The notes: generated by a model not told the origin, from the letters alone. DNA of 64,000 nt from an uncultured Pelagimonas sp. (GCA_947499735.1 CANMPP010000002.1:248001-312000); one strand, 5' to 3'; positions 52,662 to 61,446 are shown, counted from the stretch's first letter. Made by a program: numbers and translations.

Positions 52662-53270
52662 ATGCTGGTTGCGCTTGATTACCTATCGGTTCTGGTCTTT
52701 GCCCTTACTGGGGCGTTGACGGCCAGCCGGGCGCAATTGGATCTGGTCGGCTTTGCGTTTCTGGCCAGCCTGACGGGTTTGGGCGGCGGCACGTTGCGCG
52801 ATGTGTTGCTGGATCGCAATCCGATCTGGATCGCAGATCCAGCCTTCTTGGGCATTTGTGTATGCGCCGCGCTGCTGGTGTTTTTCACCGCCCATAGATT
52901 GGAAAGCCGCCTGACTGCCATCCTATGGCTGGATGCTGCCGCTTTGTCTGTCGCTGTTGCGGCTGGGGCGGGCGTGACGCATCAATTGGGGCAACCGGGA
53001 TTGATCGTCGTCGTTATGGGTATGCTAACGGGCTGCGCGGGCGGGTTGATGCGTGACGTGGTCGCAAACGAAGTGCCCTTGGTCCTGAAACGAGGTGAAA
53101 TCTATGTCACCGCGGCCCTACTGGGATCAATGGCCATCCTTCTAACACCCCTAATCGGCCTGCTGTTCTCCAGCCTGCTCTGTGGAGCCATAACCTTCAC
53201 CATGCGCGCCGGCTCCATCCGTCTGGGTTGGTCCTTGCCGACATATAAGCCAAGACCGCCACGTCGGTGA
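52662..53270 (+). CDS. TRIC/YadS-type membrane channel (UPF0126)
   Basis: 202 residues with seven hydrophobic segments in two homologous halves. Each half has the GLGGG-T-RD or GCAGGLMRD motif: GLGGGTLRDVLLDRNPI (about 45-60) and GCAGGLMRDVVANEVPLVL (about 125-143), typical of bacterial TRIC family cation channels/glycine-type YadS-YicG transporters. Start is three bases after rnhA, so it is co-transcribed. Substrate uncertain. Confidence 0.92.
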   Translation: MLVALDYLSVLVFALTGALTASRAQLDLVGFAFLASLTGLGGGTLRDVLLDRNPIWIADPAFLGICVCAALLVFFTAHRLESRLTAILWLDAAALSVAVAAGAGVTHQLGQPGLIVVVMGMLTGCAGGLMRDVVANEVPLVLKRGEIYVTAALLGSMAILLTPLIGLLFSSLLCGAITFTMRAGSIRLGWSLPTYKPRPPRR

Positions 53271-53339
53271 CTTGAGGCTTATTGTGCGACCTTCGAGCGT
53301 CACGCCCATCCTGTTTCTGTATCGCGCTTTTAGGAAAGA

Positions 53340-54455
53340 TTAATCGGGTTTTGTTCCAACATGACACAAAAGCGAGTTTGCTAGCTCCGAGCGTTCTGCG
53401 TTGCTCACAATGTACAAAGCAGGCATGGATTTTTGAGCCAAAATCAATCTTTTTTCCAAGCTGGTAATGAGATTGTTCAAATCACTTGGATGCATGTCTT
53501 CGTACATGTGAGGCATCTCTAATTCGCTTAGGGATGGAATGTTAGGTAAAGAAAATGTCGTGCCCTTATTACGTTCAAGTGAATAAGATTCTAGCATCTT
53601 ATTGGTGGCAATCAGCGTTAGGAACTCTTCTGTTGTCAAGAAATCGAATTTTTCTTTGGCGGCGTCATCTAAATCTGAGCGAGAAAGAGTGTAGTGATCT
53701 AATAGCTGAGATATTTCTTCTGTTAGTGCTTTTTGTACCGCGCCATACCGAGCTAATGCCAACAAGGATTGAGAGAGATTGTCTGGGTGCTTTGATGAAC
53801 TACGCGAAATGTGGCCGTTAACTAAGCAGCCGTAGTCTTGTACAAATGACACCGACGGCACCGCGAAAAGCAATCCGAATATGTCGCTAACGTCGCTGTC
53901 CTTGGCCAGTCTATATATAGATGTTTCGTATGGTGTTTGGCGCAGCACGGAGTTGTTTTGAAATGTGATTGGTAGAATGTGCTGACCTGCAGAAAAGGTT
54001 TGAGTTGAAAATTGTTGTGACGTGAATTTCGCACCACCAAAGGTAAATGGGCTTAGAACCTGTTGGGAAAAATAAATTGTGTCATTTTCTATTTTGTAAC
54101 GTCCCTGAATAAGCGATGTTGACTGAATGCTGTCTGCGCATTCACGGTAGCTCTTGTTGCAATCAATGCTGCTAATGGCGGGCAATGAAAATGCTATCTG
54201 ATCTTGGAACCTTCCGTTCTCAAAGCTGATGAAAGAAATGAATGGAGTTGTGATGCCCAGTGTTGCTATTTTTGGAACTGTACTTTTCACCCAAATTTTT
54301 TGAGGCTGATCAAGGCCGTCGCCTTTGCTAGGGTCTGCGATTGCCATCGATAGATTTGTATTGATAGCAACTACTGAAAGGCTAAAGATTCTTAATAGGT
54401 ACCATCTCAGACATGTTGCCTTTTGGGAGATAATTCTGCGATATTTATTATTCAC
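53340..54455 (-). CDS. Unrecognised exported protein, AT-rich
   Basis: 371 residues. N-terminal about 1-40 is basic then hydrophobic (CLRWYLLRIFSLSVVAIN..SMAIADP), a probable signal peptide ending near ADP. The mature part is Ser/Thr/Phe/Ile-rich with two Cys pairs (SSIDCNKSYRECAD and YGCLVNG...) and several predicted beta segments, then a charged helical region (about 225-350: EISQLLDHYTLSRSDLDDAAKEKFDF). I recognise no family. Codon usage is clearly AT-rich versus both neighbours, a sign of recent acquisition. It is convergent with the TRIC gene and stands alone. Confidence 0.75.
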   Translation of the reverse strand: MNNKYRRIISQKATCLRWYLLRIFSLSVVAINTNLSMAIADPSKGDGLDQPQKIWVKSTVPKIATLGITTPFISFISFENGRFQDQIAFSLPAISSIDCNKSYRECADSIQSTSLIQGRYKIENDTIYFSQQVLSPFTFGGAKFTSQQFSTQTFSAGQHILPITFQNNSVLRQTPYETSIYRLAKDSDVSDIFGLLFAVPSVSFVQDYGCLVNGHISRSSSKHPDNLSQSLLALARYGAVQKALTEEISQLLDHYTLSRSDLDDAAKEKFDFLTTEEFLTLIATNKMLESYSLERNKGTTFSLPNIPSLSELEMPHMYEDMHPSDLNNLITSLEKRLILAQKSMPALYIVSNAERSELANSLLCHVGTKPD

Positions 54456-54751
54456 AACTTGGCTCGATTTTGGAAAAAGTGATCACGACGTCTAGTCAGC
54501 AAAGAATGCTACCTCCGCGATTGTTTCTGCTAGGTAAAGGGATTGTTTGATCGCTAAATTTTTGGCGACTAAAGCGTAATTCAAATCACATCCAACCCGC
54601 TCTTACCCATAATCCGGTGGACTTCTGTCGCTAGTAGGGGAGGTGTGTTAGGCGGATGTGGTCGATCTGCTCTTGGGGGTGTTGCGCCATATCGCGGATC
54701 AATAGGGTTGAGGAAAGGGTGGGGGCGTGTCTTTAGACAAAGACCAAGCCG
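54456..54751. other. Intergenic gap between exported protein and ECF sigma gene
   Basis: 296 bp. It must hold the promoter of the gene at 53340 and the 3' end of the sigma-factor gene. On the - strand a short open stretch ends ATEVHRIMGKSGLDVI (stop near 54582) but has no usable start and I cannot assign it. No strong terminator is visible. Confidence 0.4.
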
Positions 54752-55957
54752 TTAGAGAGACGTTTTTCTAGCGATAAGGAATTGGCGATCGGCCGTATTT
54801 ATCGTCATTTCAATGGCCCTATCATAGGCCGTGTGCGCGTCGTCTGTGCAATCCATTCGCCGCAGGATATCCGCCCGGGCGGCATGATAGCTTTGATAGT
54901 GATCCATATCTTGGGGCAACGCGCGAAACCCGTGTTCGGGACTGGCGGCAAAGGATATGGCGACGGCGCGGTTTAGTTCGACCACTTTGGACGGGGCAAT
55001 TTCCATCAACCGGGTGTAGATCAGGGTGATCTCTGTCCAATTCGTATCAGCAAATGACGGTGCCTCTGTGTGGATCGCTGAAATCGCGGCTTGCAATTGA
55101 AACGGGCCGGGGCGGCCAAGGCGCAGGGCGGATTGAATGATGTTGATCCCTTCCACTGACAGCTTTTTGGACCAAAGGCTGCGATCTTGGTCGGATAGGG
55201 GAATGGATGCGCCATCCGTTCCAAGACGTGCCGGGCTGCGGGCATGCCCGAGCAACATCAATGCTAACAGCCCCATGATTTCTGGCACATTCGGGCGCAA
55301 ATTATCCAATTGCCGTGCCAAAAATATGGCCTCTTCGCAAAGGTCGTGGCGGATTTGCGCATCGCCAGAGGACGCCGAATAGCCCTCGTTAAAGATCAGG
55401 TAAATGACGGAAAGAACCGATTGCAGGCGATCTTCCCAATCTTCGGGCTCTGGCACTTTATATGGAATTCCGGCTGCGCTGATCTTGGTTTTGGCACGGG
55501 ACAGACGTTGCCCCATGGTTGCCTCTTTATCCAGAAATGCGCGGGCAATCTCGCCTGTGGTCAGACCGCAAAGCGTGCGAAGCGTTAGGGCAATGCGGGA
55601 TTTTTCATCCAGCGCTGGGTGGCATGCGGTAAAGATCAACCGCAGGCGTTCATCGGGAATGTCGTGCACCATACCTTCTGCATCTTGATCCAGCAAAAGC
55701 GTCAGGTCAGGCAATTTTGCATCGCGGGTTTTTATGTGCCGAATGCGATCAATGGCCCGTCGGCGCGCGGTTTGGATCAGCCAACCTTGTGGGTTGCGCG
55801 GCAGGCCCTTGTCCCAATGGATCAAAGCACGCGAAAACGCCTCTGATAAGCAGTCTTCGGCCAGATCAAAGTCACGCAGATCGCAGATCAAAACGGACAA
55901 AAGCCGCCCCCAATCCGAGCGCATCAATGCAGCAATTTCAGACCGGGGGGGATTCAT
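54752..55957 (-). CDS. ECF42-type RNA polymerase sigma factor with C-terminal TPR-like extension
   Basis: 401 residues, much longer than a plain ECF sigma (about 180). Region 2 about 10-80 (DFDLAEDCLSEAFSRALIHWDKGLPRNPQGWLIQTARRRAIDRIR) and region 4 about 105-165 (LALTLRTLCGLTTGEIARAFLDKEATMGQRLSRAKTKI). The C-terminal 220 residues are helical, with TPR-like pairs, the mark of the ECF42 group. ECF42 factors are conserved beside DGPF/YCII genes, as here (7-bp spacing). Regulation is thought to act through the C-terminal extension rather than an anti-sigma factor. Confidence 0.92.
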   Translation of the reverse strand: MNPPRSEIAALMRSDWGRLLSVLICDLRDFDLAEDCLSEAFSRALIHWDKGLPRNPQGWLIQTARRRAIDRIRHIKTRDAKLPDLTLLLDQDAEGMVHDIPDERLRLIFTACHPALDEKSRIALTLRTLCGLTTGEIARAFLDKEATMGQRLSRAKTKISAAGIPYKVPEPEDWEDRLQSVLSVIYLIFNEGYSASSGDAQIRHDLCEEAIFLARQLDNLRPNVPEIMGLLALMLLGHARSPARLGTDGASIPLSDQDRSLWSKKLSVEGINIIQSALRLGRPGPFQLQAAISAIHTEAPSFADTNWTEITLIYTRLMEIAPSKVVELNRAVAISFAASPEHGFRALPQDMDHYQSYHAARADILRRMDCTDDAHTAYDRAIEMTINTADRQFLIARKTSL

Positions 55958-55964
55958 TTTGTGA

Positions 55965-56315
55965 CTAGTCGAATGTCATAATTGGGCGGACTTCGATCGT
56001 GCCATATTCGGCAACGGGCAACATTGCGGCATATTTCACCGCGCTGTCCAGATCCGGGCAATCGAGCAGATAATAGCCGCCCAATTGTTCTTTGGTTTCC
56101 GCAAAAGGCCCGTCCATGGTTTCGGTTTTACCATCGCGTAGCTTGACCGAGGTCGCGGTTGCGATAGGCATCAAGGCTTGGCCCCCAACCAGAACACCGT
56201 CCTTTTCAAAGGTTTCACTGACAGCCGCCCAACGGGCCATCCACGGGCCAAATTCAGGGCTGTCAGGTTGGGGTTCTTTGGCTTCTTCACCATAGATCAA
56301 AAGCAGGTATTGCAT
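55965..56315 (-). CDS. DGPF/YCII-domain protein partner of ECF42
   Basis: 116 residues. Contains MQYLLLIYGEE at the start and the diagnostic DGPF block in ETMDGPFAETKEQLGGYYLLDCPDLDSAVKYAAMLP. Related to YCII-like ferredoxin-fold enzymes; function is not proven. First gene of the pair with the sigma factor, which lies seven bases downstream, and probably a target of that factor. Confidence 0.93.
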   Translation of the reverse strand: MQYLLLIYGEEAKEPQPDSPEFGPWMARWAAVSETFEKDGVLVGGQALMPIATATSVKLRDGKTETMDGPFAETKEQLGGYYLLDCPDLDSAVKYAAMLPVAEYGTIEVRPIMTFD

Positions 56316-56416
56316 GTCACTCTCCTAAAATCCTCTGTTGGAATGAGACGCGATTTCGCGTTCTCAGTAAAGTGACGTTTCAGATTGCGTGTTTTCGACA
56401 GGGGGCGTGATTTTTT

Positions 56417-57646
56417 TTAAAATTTCAGACGTGCCTTGGCAAAAACCATCAGGCCAACGCACACCCCAGCGCATATCAGATAAGGCAGATGCAGGGCTGC
56501 ATCGCGTCCCAACGGTGTTTCTGCCCAGGTGATCAATGCGCCGATTAGGGCTGTGCCAATCGGGATCGCGCCCCAACCGAAAAACCGGTAGATGGCGTTG
56601 ACGCGGCCTAACAGATCATCGGGAATAGCGCGTTGACGATAGCTGACGGTGATCACATTCCAGAACATCCCACCCGTGAATTGGCCAAAGACGGATAGGG
56701 CGGTGAGGGGGATCGAACTGGTCAGCCCCATTATCAGACTGGCAGTCGCAATGACGCCCAATGCCAAAAGAATACCGATTTCACGCGAAACGTGTTTCAA
56801 GACAACGGGTGCGCCCAGTGAACCGACCACAGCTCCCAAAGCGCCAAATGTCATCATCAAACCATAGGCTGTTGGCCCAAGGTCAAGCACCTCTTGTGCA
56901 TAGAGAACCAACATAGCGAAGGCGCCAAAATGCGCGGCGTTCAAGCAGCCCAACATGATAGCGAGGCTCAGGATGGTGCGATGGCTTTTCATCCAGGCCC
57001 AGCCTTCGACGAATGCGTGCCAAAAGCCGGGGTTTGGTGCGGCCGGACGCGGGGGCAGGGCGATCATCCAGATCAGACCGGCAGACAGGGCAAAGGTTGC
57101 TGCATCAACGCTAAATGGCAGGGCAATGCCGACTGCAATCAACAGACCGGCCAAAGGCGGGCCGATGAATTGGTTGGTCAGTTGCTCGGCGCTCCACAAT
57201 TGGCCATTGGCGCGTTCCAGATCGGATTTGTCGACAAGCGAGGGCAACACGGTTTGCGCAGCATTGTCGCGAAACACTTCTGCCGTGCCGAGCAGAAAGG
57301 CAAGAAAGGCCAGCAGTAGGATCGTGGCCGATCCTTGAGGGTCAGATGGCATAGATAATGCGATGCCGATAATGCACAGGGTCAACCCACATCGGATGAT
57401 ATCAGCGCGCAGCATCAGTGATTTGCGATCAAACCGGTCGGTCCAGACCCCCGCGGGCAGCGAAAACAAAAACCACGGCGCGCGACCCGCCACAGCGACC
57501 AGCGCAATCATAAACGGATCGCGTGTCAGGAGGGTGGCCAACCACGGCAGCGCGATCATAGAGATCCCATCGCCTAGGTTTGAAATGGCGCTGGCGGAAA
57601 ACAGAAGCCGGAAATTGCGGTTCGTGCGGAGGAGAAGGGTTTGCAT
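56417..57646 (-). CDS. Major facilitator superfamily transporter, EntS-like
   Basis: 409 residues with about twelve hydrophobic segments. Start LLRTNRNFRLLFSASAISNLGDGISMIALPWLATLLT and the loop PAGVWTDRFDRKSLMLRADIIRCG match MFS_3/EntS-type exporters. The RBS is not obvious at ATG 57646. It follows a terminator and is not linked to the sigma pair (100-bp gap downstream), though it points in the same direction. Substrate unknown; efflux of a siderophore or drug is typical for the group. Confidence 0.9.
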   Translation of the reverse strand: MQTLLLRTNRNFRLLFSASAISNLGDGISMIALPWLATLLTRDPFMIALVAVAGRAPWFLFSLPAGVWTDRFDRKSLMLRADIIRCGLTLCIIGIALSMPSDPQGSATILLLAFLAFLLGTAEVFRDNAAQTVLPSLVDKSDLERANGQLWSAEQLTNQFIGPPLAGLLIAVGIALPFSVDAATFALSAGLIWMIALPPRPAAPNPGFWHAFVEGWAWMKSHRTILSLAIMLGCLNAAHFGAFAMLVLYAQEVLDLGPTAYGLMMTFGALGAVVGSLGAPVVLKHVSREIGILLALGVIATASLIMGLTSSIPLTALSVFGQFTGGMFWNVITVSYRQRAIPDDLLGRVNAIYRFFGWGAIPIGTALIGALITWAETPLGRDAALHLPYLICAGVCVGLMVFAKARLKF

Positions 57647-57701
57647 GCGTTAGCATTGCATCTCGCGGTCCGCATACGCAAGCACAAGGGTAGGCAAAAC
57701 A

Positions 57702-57729
57702 AAACGCCCGAGGATTTCCCCGGGCGTTT
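57702..57729 (-). terminator. Intrinsic terminator of the ArsB/NhaD-type transporter gene
   Basis: AAACGCCCG and CGGGCGTTT with an inner GG/CC pair and ATTT loop; on the - strand it runs on into TTTTGTTTTG. It lies 24 bases past the stop at 57753. Confidence 0.85.
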
Positions 57730-57752
57730 GTGTGTTTTTTCAGCTGGTTGAT

Positions 57753-59126
57753 TTAGTAGAAATAACGCAGCCAGATATAAACATTGGCGATGGCCAAGGT
57801 CAGTAACATGATTGGAAAGCCGACTTTCATGAAGGCCATAAACCCGATTGGTTGTTTCGCTTTTTCAGCAAAGGCCGCCACCGTTAGGTTGGCACTAGCG
57901 CCCAACAATGTACCGTTGCCGCCCAGACATGCGCCCAGAGCAAGGGACCACCACAGAGGTTCGATATGCTCAGGTCCACCAAATGTGTCGGCAGTGGATT
58001 CGATCAACGGGATCATCGTGGCAACAAACGGAATGTTGTCGAGGATCGCAGAAAGGATTCCGGAGGCCCAGAAGATCAAGAAGGCGGTCCACATCATATC
58101 ACCCTGCGTGAGGTCTAGGATGTACTCCGCGAAGATGTTCAGCAGGCCTACATGTTCGACACCTGCAACGATCACAAACAGTCCGGTGAAGAACAGGATG
58201 GTGACCCATTCCACTTCACCAAAGATGTGGTGCACGGATTCAGATTGTTCTTCTGCATTCTGGCCGCCATAGGCCAGCAGCATCAGCAAAGCTGCACCAG
58301 ATAGGGCGGATGTGCCCGGCTGGATGCCATAACCGTGCCCTACGGTGAACCCAAAGATCACCAATGCCAGAACGCCAAGCGCTTTGATCATCAGCGTAGC
58401 ATCTGTGATCGCGCCCGGGGCATCAAATTTCATGATGCGCTGACGGGATTCTTCAGGGATTTCGGACAGTGTTTTGCGATACATAAAGTAGATGATCGCC
58501 GTCAGAACCACGAGACAGATCGCGGAAATCGGTGCAAGATTGACAACAAATTGGTTGAAGCTGAGGCCAGCCGCAGATCCGATCAGGATGTTGGGTGGGT
58601 CGCCAATCAACGTTGCTGTTCCACCGACATTTGATGCGAGGATTTCCGCCATGAAGAAGGGAAACACTTTGGTTTCAAGCGCATCGGTGATCAACAAGGT
58701 GATCGGCGCAATTAACAGAACCGTTGTCACGTTGTCCAGCATGGCTGAGAACACGGCCGTGATCAGCGTCAGCATGATCAAGATACCCACGGGATTGGCT
58801 TTGACCGCTTTAGCCGAAACAATCGCCACGTATTGGAACAGACCAGATTTCGATGTGATCGCGACGATCACCATCATGCCAATCAACAAGGCCAGCGTGT
58901 TGGCATCAACGCCTGCAAGCGCTTGTTGTTGGTTCAAAATGCCAAGGATAACCATCAGCGCCGCGCCAAGCATTGCCAGAATGGCGCGGTTCATTTTTTC
59001 GGTGATCAGAAGTGCGTAGACCGCAATCAGGATCGCTGTTGCAATCCAAAGCGGTGAGATGCCGAGCAGATTAGCAAGCGAAAACGCTGCCTCTCCATGC
59101 CCATGTGCGGAGGAATGTTCGTTCAC
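57753..59126 (-). CDS. ArsB/NhaD-superfamily ion transporter
   Basis: 457 residues with about eleven membrane segments. Ion transporter superfamily pattern: AMLDNVTTVLLIAPITLLITDAL, GGTATLIGDPPNILIGSAAGL and, in the second half, SAILDNIPFVATMIPLI and GGNGTLLGASANLTVAAFAEKA. The duplicated DNxxT/DNIP and GDPPN/GASAN motifs fit SLC13/NhaD/ArsB-type carriers. Whether it moves Na+/H+, dicarboxylates or arsenite is not readable. It follows a CBS-domain gene by 36 bases. Confidence 0.9.
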   Translation of the reverse strand: MNEHSSAHGHGEAAFSLANLLGISPLWIATAILIAVYALLITEKMNRAILAMLGAALMVILGILNQQQALAGVDANTLALLIGMMVIVAITSKSGLFQYVAIVSAKAVKANPVGILIMLTLITAVFSAMLDNVTTVLLIAPITLLITDALETKVFPFFMAEILASNVGGTATLIGDPPNILIGSAAGLSFNQFVVNLAPISAICLVVLTAIIYFMYRKTLSEIPEESRQRIMKFDAPGAITDATLMIKALGVLALVIFGFTVGHGYGIQPGTSALSGAALLMLLAYGGQNAEEQSESVHHIFGEVEWVTILFFTGLFVIVAGVEHVGLLNIFAEYILDLTQGDMMWTAFLIFWASGILSAILDNIPFVATMIPLIESTADTFGGPEHIEPLWWSLALGACLGGNGTLLGASANLTVAAFAEKAKQPIGFMAFMKVGFPIMLLTLAIANVYIWLRYFY

Positions 59127-59162
59127 GTGTCTATTTCCGAATTATGCTTGATTTTCGTCTGG

Positions 59163-59648
59163 TCAGCTAGGCGTATGGTCGAGGACAGAATTCGCGCTAA
59201 CGGTGCCCACAAACTTGTTGGTGCCAGGTTCGAGCAGCATAAGATGCCGCTTGAATTTATATATCATGAAGATGCCATGTAGAATGGGATCGTCAGGATG
59301 CGCGACTGGGATGTTGTCGGGGTTTGACATGTTGTCAACAACGCGCTCGTTTTTCAGGGTTGCAACGCGTTCTTCAAAGTTTTCCTGAGACAGGCTCATG
59401 AAACCAAGGTTTGGCATTGCCGCCATCGCGCTTTCGCTTCTGCCAATCGTGACTGCCTGTGGCAGCAGCATGCGCATCAACGTGGGTGATGTGAATACGC
59501 CCAGATAGACCCCAGCATCATCAACCACCGGCAAAAAGCGGATCCGCGTTTCCTTAAAGATGGCGTAGGCGTCGGCCACGCTGGCATCTGGATGTATGGT
59601 CTTTTGGTGGTCACGGGATACCATAACGTCCCTGCATGTCAGTCCCAT
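59163..59648 (-). CDS. CBS-domain pair protein
   Basis: 161 residues from ATG 59648, which has GGGAGA upstream; an ATG twelve bases earlier has none. First CBS motif about 5-65 (CRDVMVSRDHQKTIHPDASVADAYAIFKETRIRFLPVVDDAGVYLGVFTSPTLMRML), second about 100-160 (PVAHPDDPILHGIFMIYKFKRHLMLLEPGTNKFVGTVSANSVLD). Bateman modules bind adenine nucleotides and regulate partner proteins. Same operon as the downstream ion transporter, so it may gate it by energy state. Confidence 0.9.
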   Translation of the reverse strand: MGLTCRDVMVSRDHQKTIHPDASVADAYAIFKETRIRFLPVVDDAGVYLGVFTSPTLMRMLLPQAVTIGRSESAMAAMPNLGFMSLSQENFEERVATLKNERVVDNMSNPDNIPVAHPDDPILHGIFMIYKFKRHLMLLEPGTNKFVGTVSANSVLDHTPS

Positions 59649-60046
59649 ACTGTCTCCCATAGGTCTGATCGATTTTCTAACAGAAGCGTTCCACGTCTCG
59701 GTAGCGATACGTTGGCTAGGGAGAAGGAAACAAATGCAAACTAGAATAAGATATACAATCTTATCCTTAATTTTTTGACTTGCGCGCTCTCCTATAGAGC
59801 CTGATCTGTAGGTGCAAGGTACAAAGTCGCATTATGAGCAAAGGGCCGCCTTTCCAAGGAGATAAGGGGATTTTGGAAAGGGTGCGCGTAGTTCGAATGT
59901 GAAAGCTTTGCAATAATTATAGGTCCAATTGGAAATTAAAGCGCTTTGAAGACTGGATCTGAATTTGACCCTGAAGAGCTTGCTTGCGTGATTCTCTTAA
60001 AAGCATGAATATGATCATATATTCATGAATATCGATCAGGTGAGTT
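59649..60046. promoter_or_regulatory. Upstream region of the KAP NTPase gene
   Basis: About 400 bp without a recognised gene. It holds a 14-codon frame from ATG 59734 with GAGAAGGA upstream, overlapping the hairpin ATAAGAT-ATACA-ATCTTAT (59746-59764) that is followed by CCTTAATTTTTT, resembling a small attenuator or terminator; and the palindrome at 60005-60026. AGGTGA (60038-60043) is the KAP RBS. Confidence 0.4.
60005..60026. promoter_or_regulatory. Palindrome just upstream of the KAP gene
   Basis: ATGAATAT (60005-60012), GATCAT, ATATTCAT (60019-60026): 8-bp perfect arms, with the centre itself containing the palindrome TATGATCATA. Twenty bases before the KAP start codon, it is a good candidate operator for a repressor. 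Confidence 0.5.
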
Positions 60047-60910
60047 ATGCCAATTTTCCCCTCTGAACCAAAAATCAATTTGTACGAAGATGATTTTTCT
60101 GAACCAGACGTTTTAGATCGCGCAAAAATAGGTAGGGCCCTTTCCAATCTTTTGATGCGTTTTGATGATCCAGTGGTGGTTGCGCTGGACGGGCAATGGG
60201 GGGCAGGCAAGACCTATTTTCTGAAACGCTGGGTGGGGCAACACAGCAAAGACCACGGGGCAGAAGGACGGGTCGTCTATTTCGATGCCTTCGCGCACGA
60301 CTATATCAGCGACCCACTTCCCGCTTTGGTGTCGGCTGTTTTGGAAAGGCTGCCGAAGAGTGAAAGCAAGTCGAAGCTTGAAAACGCTGCTTATCATGTC
60401 GTGAAGGTGGGGGCACGCTTTGGTCTTTCAATGGCAACCAATTTTGCAACTGAGGTCTTACCGGCTGTCGGAGATGTCGTCGCAGAAGATCTAAGCGATA
60501 AGGTAAAGGATAAGGTTCAAAGTTTTTGGACAAAACAAGCAAGTCGGCAACAAGAGATGGAGGAATTCCGGGCGGTGTTAGAGCAGCTTGCAGCACCGTC
60601 AAAAGATCAAGAAACCGCGCGGCCTTTGGTCATTGTTATCGACGAATTGGACCGATGCAGGCCTGATTACGCGTTAGAGGTTTTGGAAGTGATCAAACAC
60701 TTCTTCTCCGTCCCACACGTGCATTTCGTTTTAGGCGTGAATTTGAAGGCTTTGGAAAACAGTGTCCGGGCGCGCTACGGCGATAAAATCGACGCCGAAG
60801 TGTATTTGCGAAAATTTATTCAGCTGAAATTGGAATTACCATCAACAGTTGATGAAGGGAGCAAAGAGAAACCTGCATATTTGGTGTATCTGGATCATTT
60901 GCTGAAGTAA
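60047..60910 (+). CDS. KAP family P-loop NTPase, N-terminal open part
   Basis: 287 codons up to an in-frame TAA. Walker A GQWGAGKT at 49-56, Walker B LVIVIDELDRCRPDYA at 194-209, and the KAP region DAEVYLRKFIQLKLELP (249-265). The part between the Walker motifs (about 110-165) has no clear membrane insert, unlike many KAP proteins. It has the NTPase core, so a truncated protein could be made. See the spanning pseudogene entry for the continuation. Confidence 0.8.
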   Translation: MPIFPSEPKINLYEDDFSEPDVLDRAKIGRALSNLLMRFDDPVVVALDGQWGAGKTYFLKRWVGQHSKDHGAEGRVVYFDAFAHDYISDPLPALVSAVLERLPKSESKSKLENAAYHVVKVGARFGLSMATNFATEVLPAVGDVVAEDLSDKVKDKVQSFWTKQASRQQEMEEFRAVLEQLAAPSKDQETARPLVIVIDELDRCRPDYALEVLEVIKHFFSVPHVHFVLGVNLKALENSVRARYGDKIDAEVYLRKFIQLKLELPSTVDEGSKEKPAYLVYLDHLLK

Positions 60911-61414
60911 TTTACGATTCCTTCGCGTACATCTGAGTGGTTACGCGATCAAGTTGCATTGGTAGGTGCCCATAATACCATTACAATTCGCGATGTTGAG
61001 CAAATTGTGTCACGTATTGCTTTGGTTCATAGCGATGTTTTGGAGAAAGAACATTTGTGTTGGATCATGGTGATGAATGATCTGATCATTTTAAAATCTG
61101 TGCGTCCAGATCTCTATGACCGTTTTTTGAATTCAATGGTAACGCCAGCGGATTTACGAGAATATTATGGAATTGAGGCAGAGGAACTGGAGCAGTCATT
61201 GCGTGACCCGTCACGCGTAAATTACGAGCTGCGAACATGTTGCAGGAATTGGCTATTCATTTCTCGTGACCCTTCAACAGATGAGCTGGCGGAAAAATAT
61301 AAATCAGAACTCGCTAGAGAGTTGAAAAATACGAAAACGAGGAATTCGTTAGATAATTTGCCGATTTGGATCAATTCGCGTTGGATCGATCAGTTTAAGA
61401 TATACGGCAGCTAA
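60047..61414 (+). pseudogene. KAP family P-loop NTPase interrupted by one in-frame stop
   Basis: The frame from ATG 60047 stops at TAA 60908-60910 (codon 288), but the same frame continues for 168 codons as FTIPSRTSEWLRDQVALVGA and then NTITIRDVEQIVSRIALVHSDVL, ending at TAA 61412-61414. The rejoined 455-codon protein reads through without a shift and matches a KAP NTPase (Kidins220/PifA family) of normal size, with Walker A and B in the first part and the helical C-terminal domain in the second. So one nonsense change explains the break. Alternatives are readthrough, re-initiation at a downstream start such as TTG 60959, or a real two-subunit gene. KAP proteins include PifA, a phage-exclusion factor. 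AT-rich and isolated. Confidence 0.8.
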
Positions 61415-61446
61415 GTTGTCTTGATCCCACCCTGTGTTGCAGAAAC

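Noticed and set aside
54582-54740. Short - strand open stretch ending ATEVHRIMGKSGLDVI after the sigma gene
   Set aside because: A stop lies just before it, it has no start with an RBS and a proline-rich front; the end could be a remnant of a membrane-protein gene but cannot be assigned.
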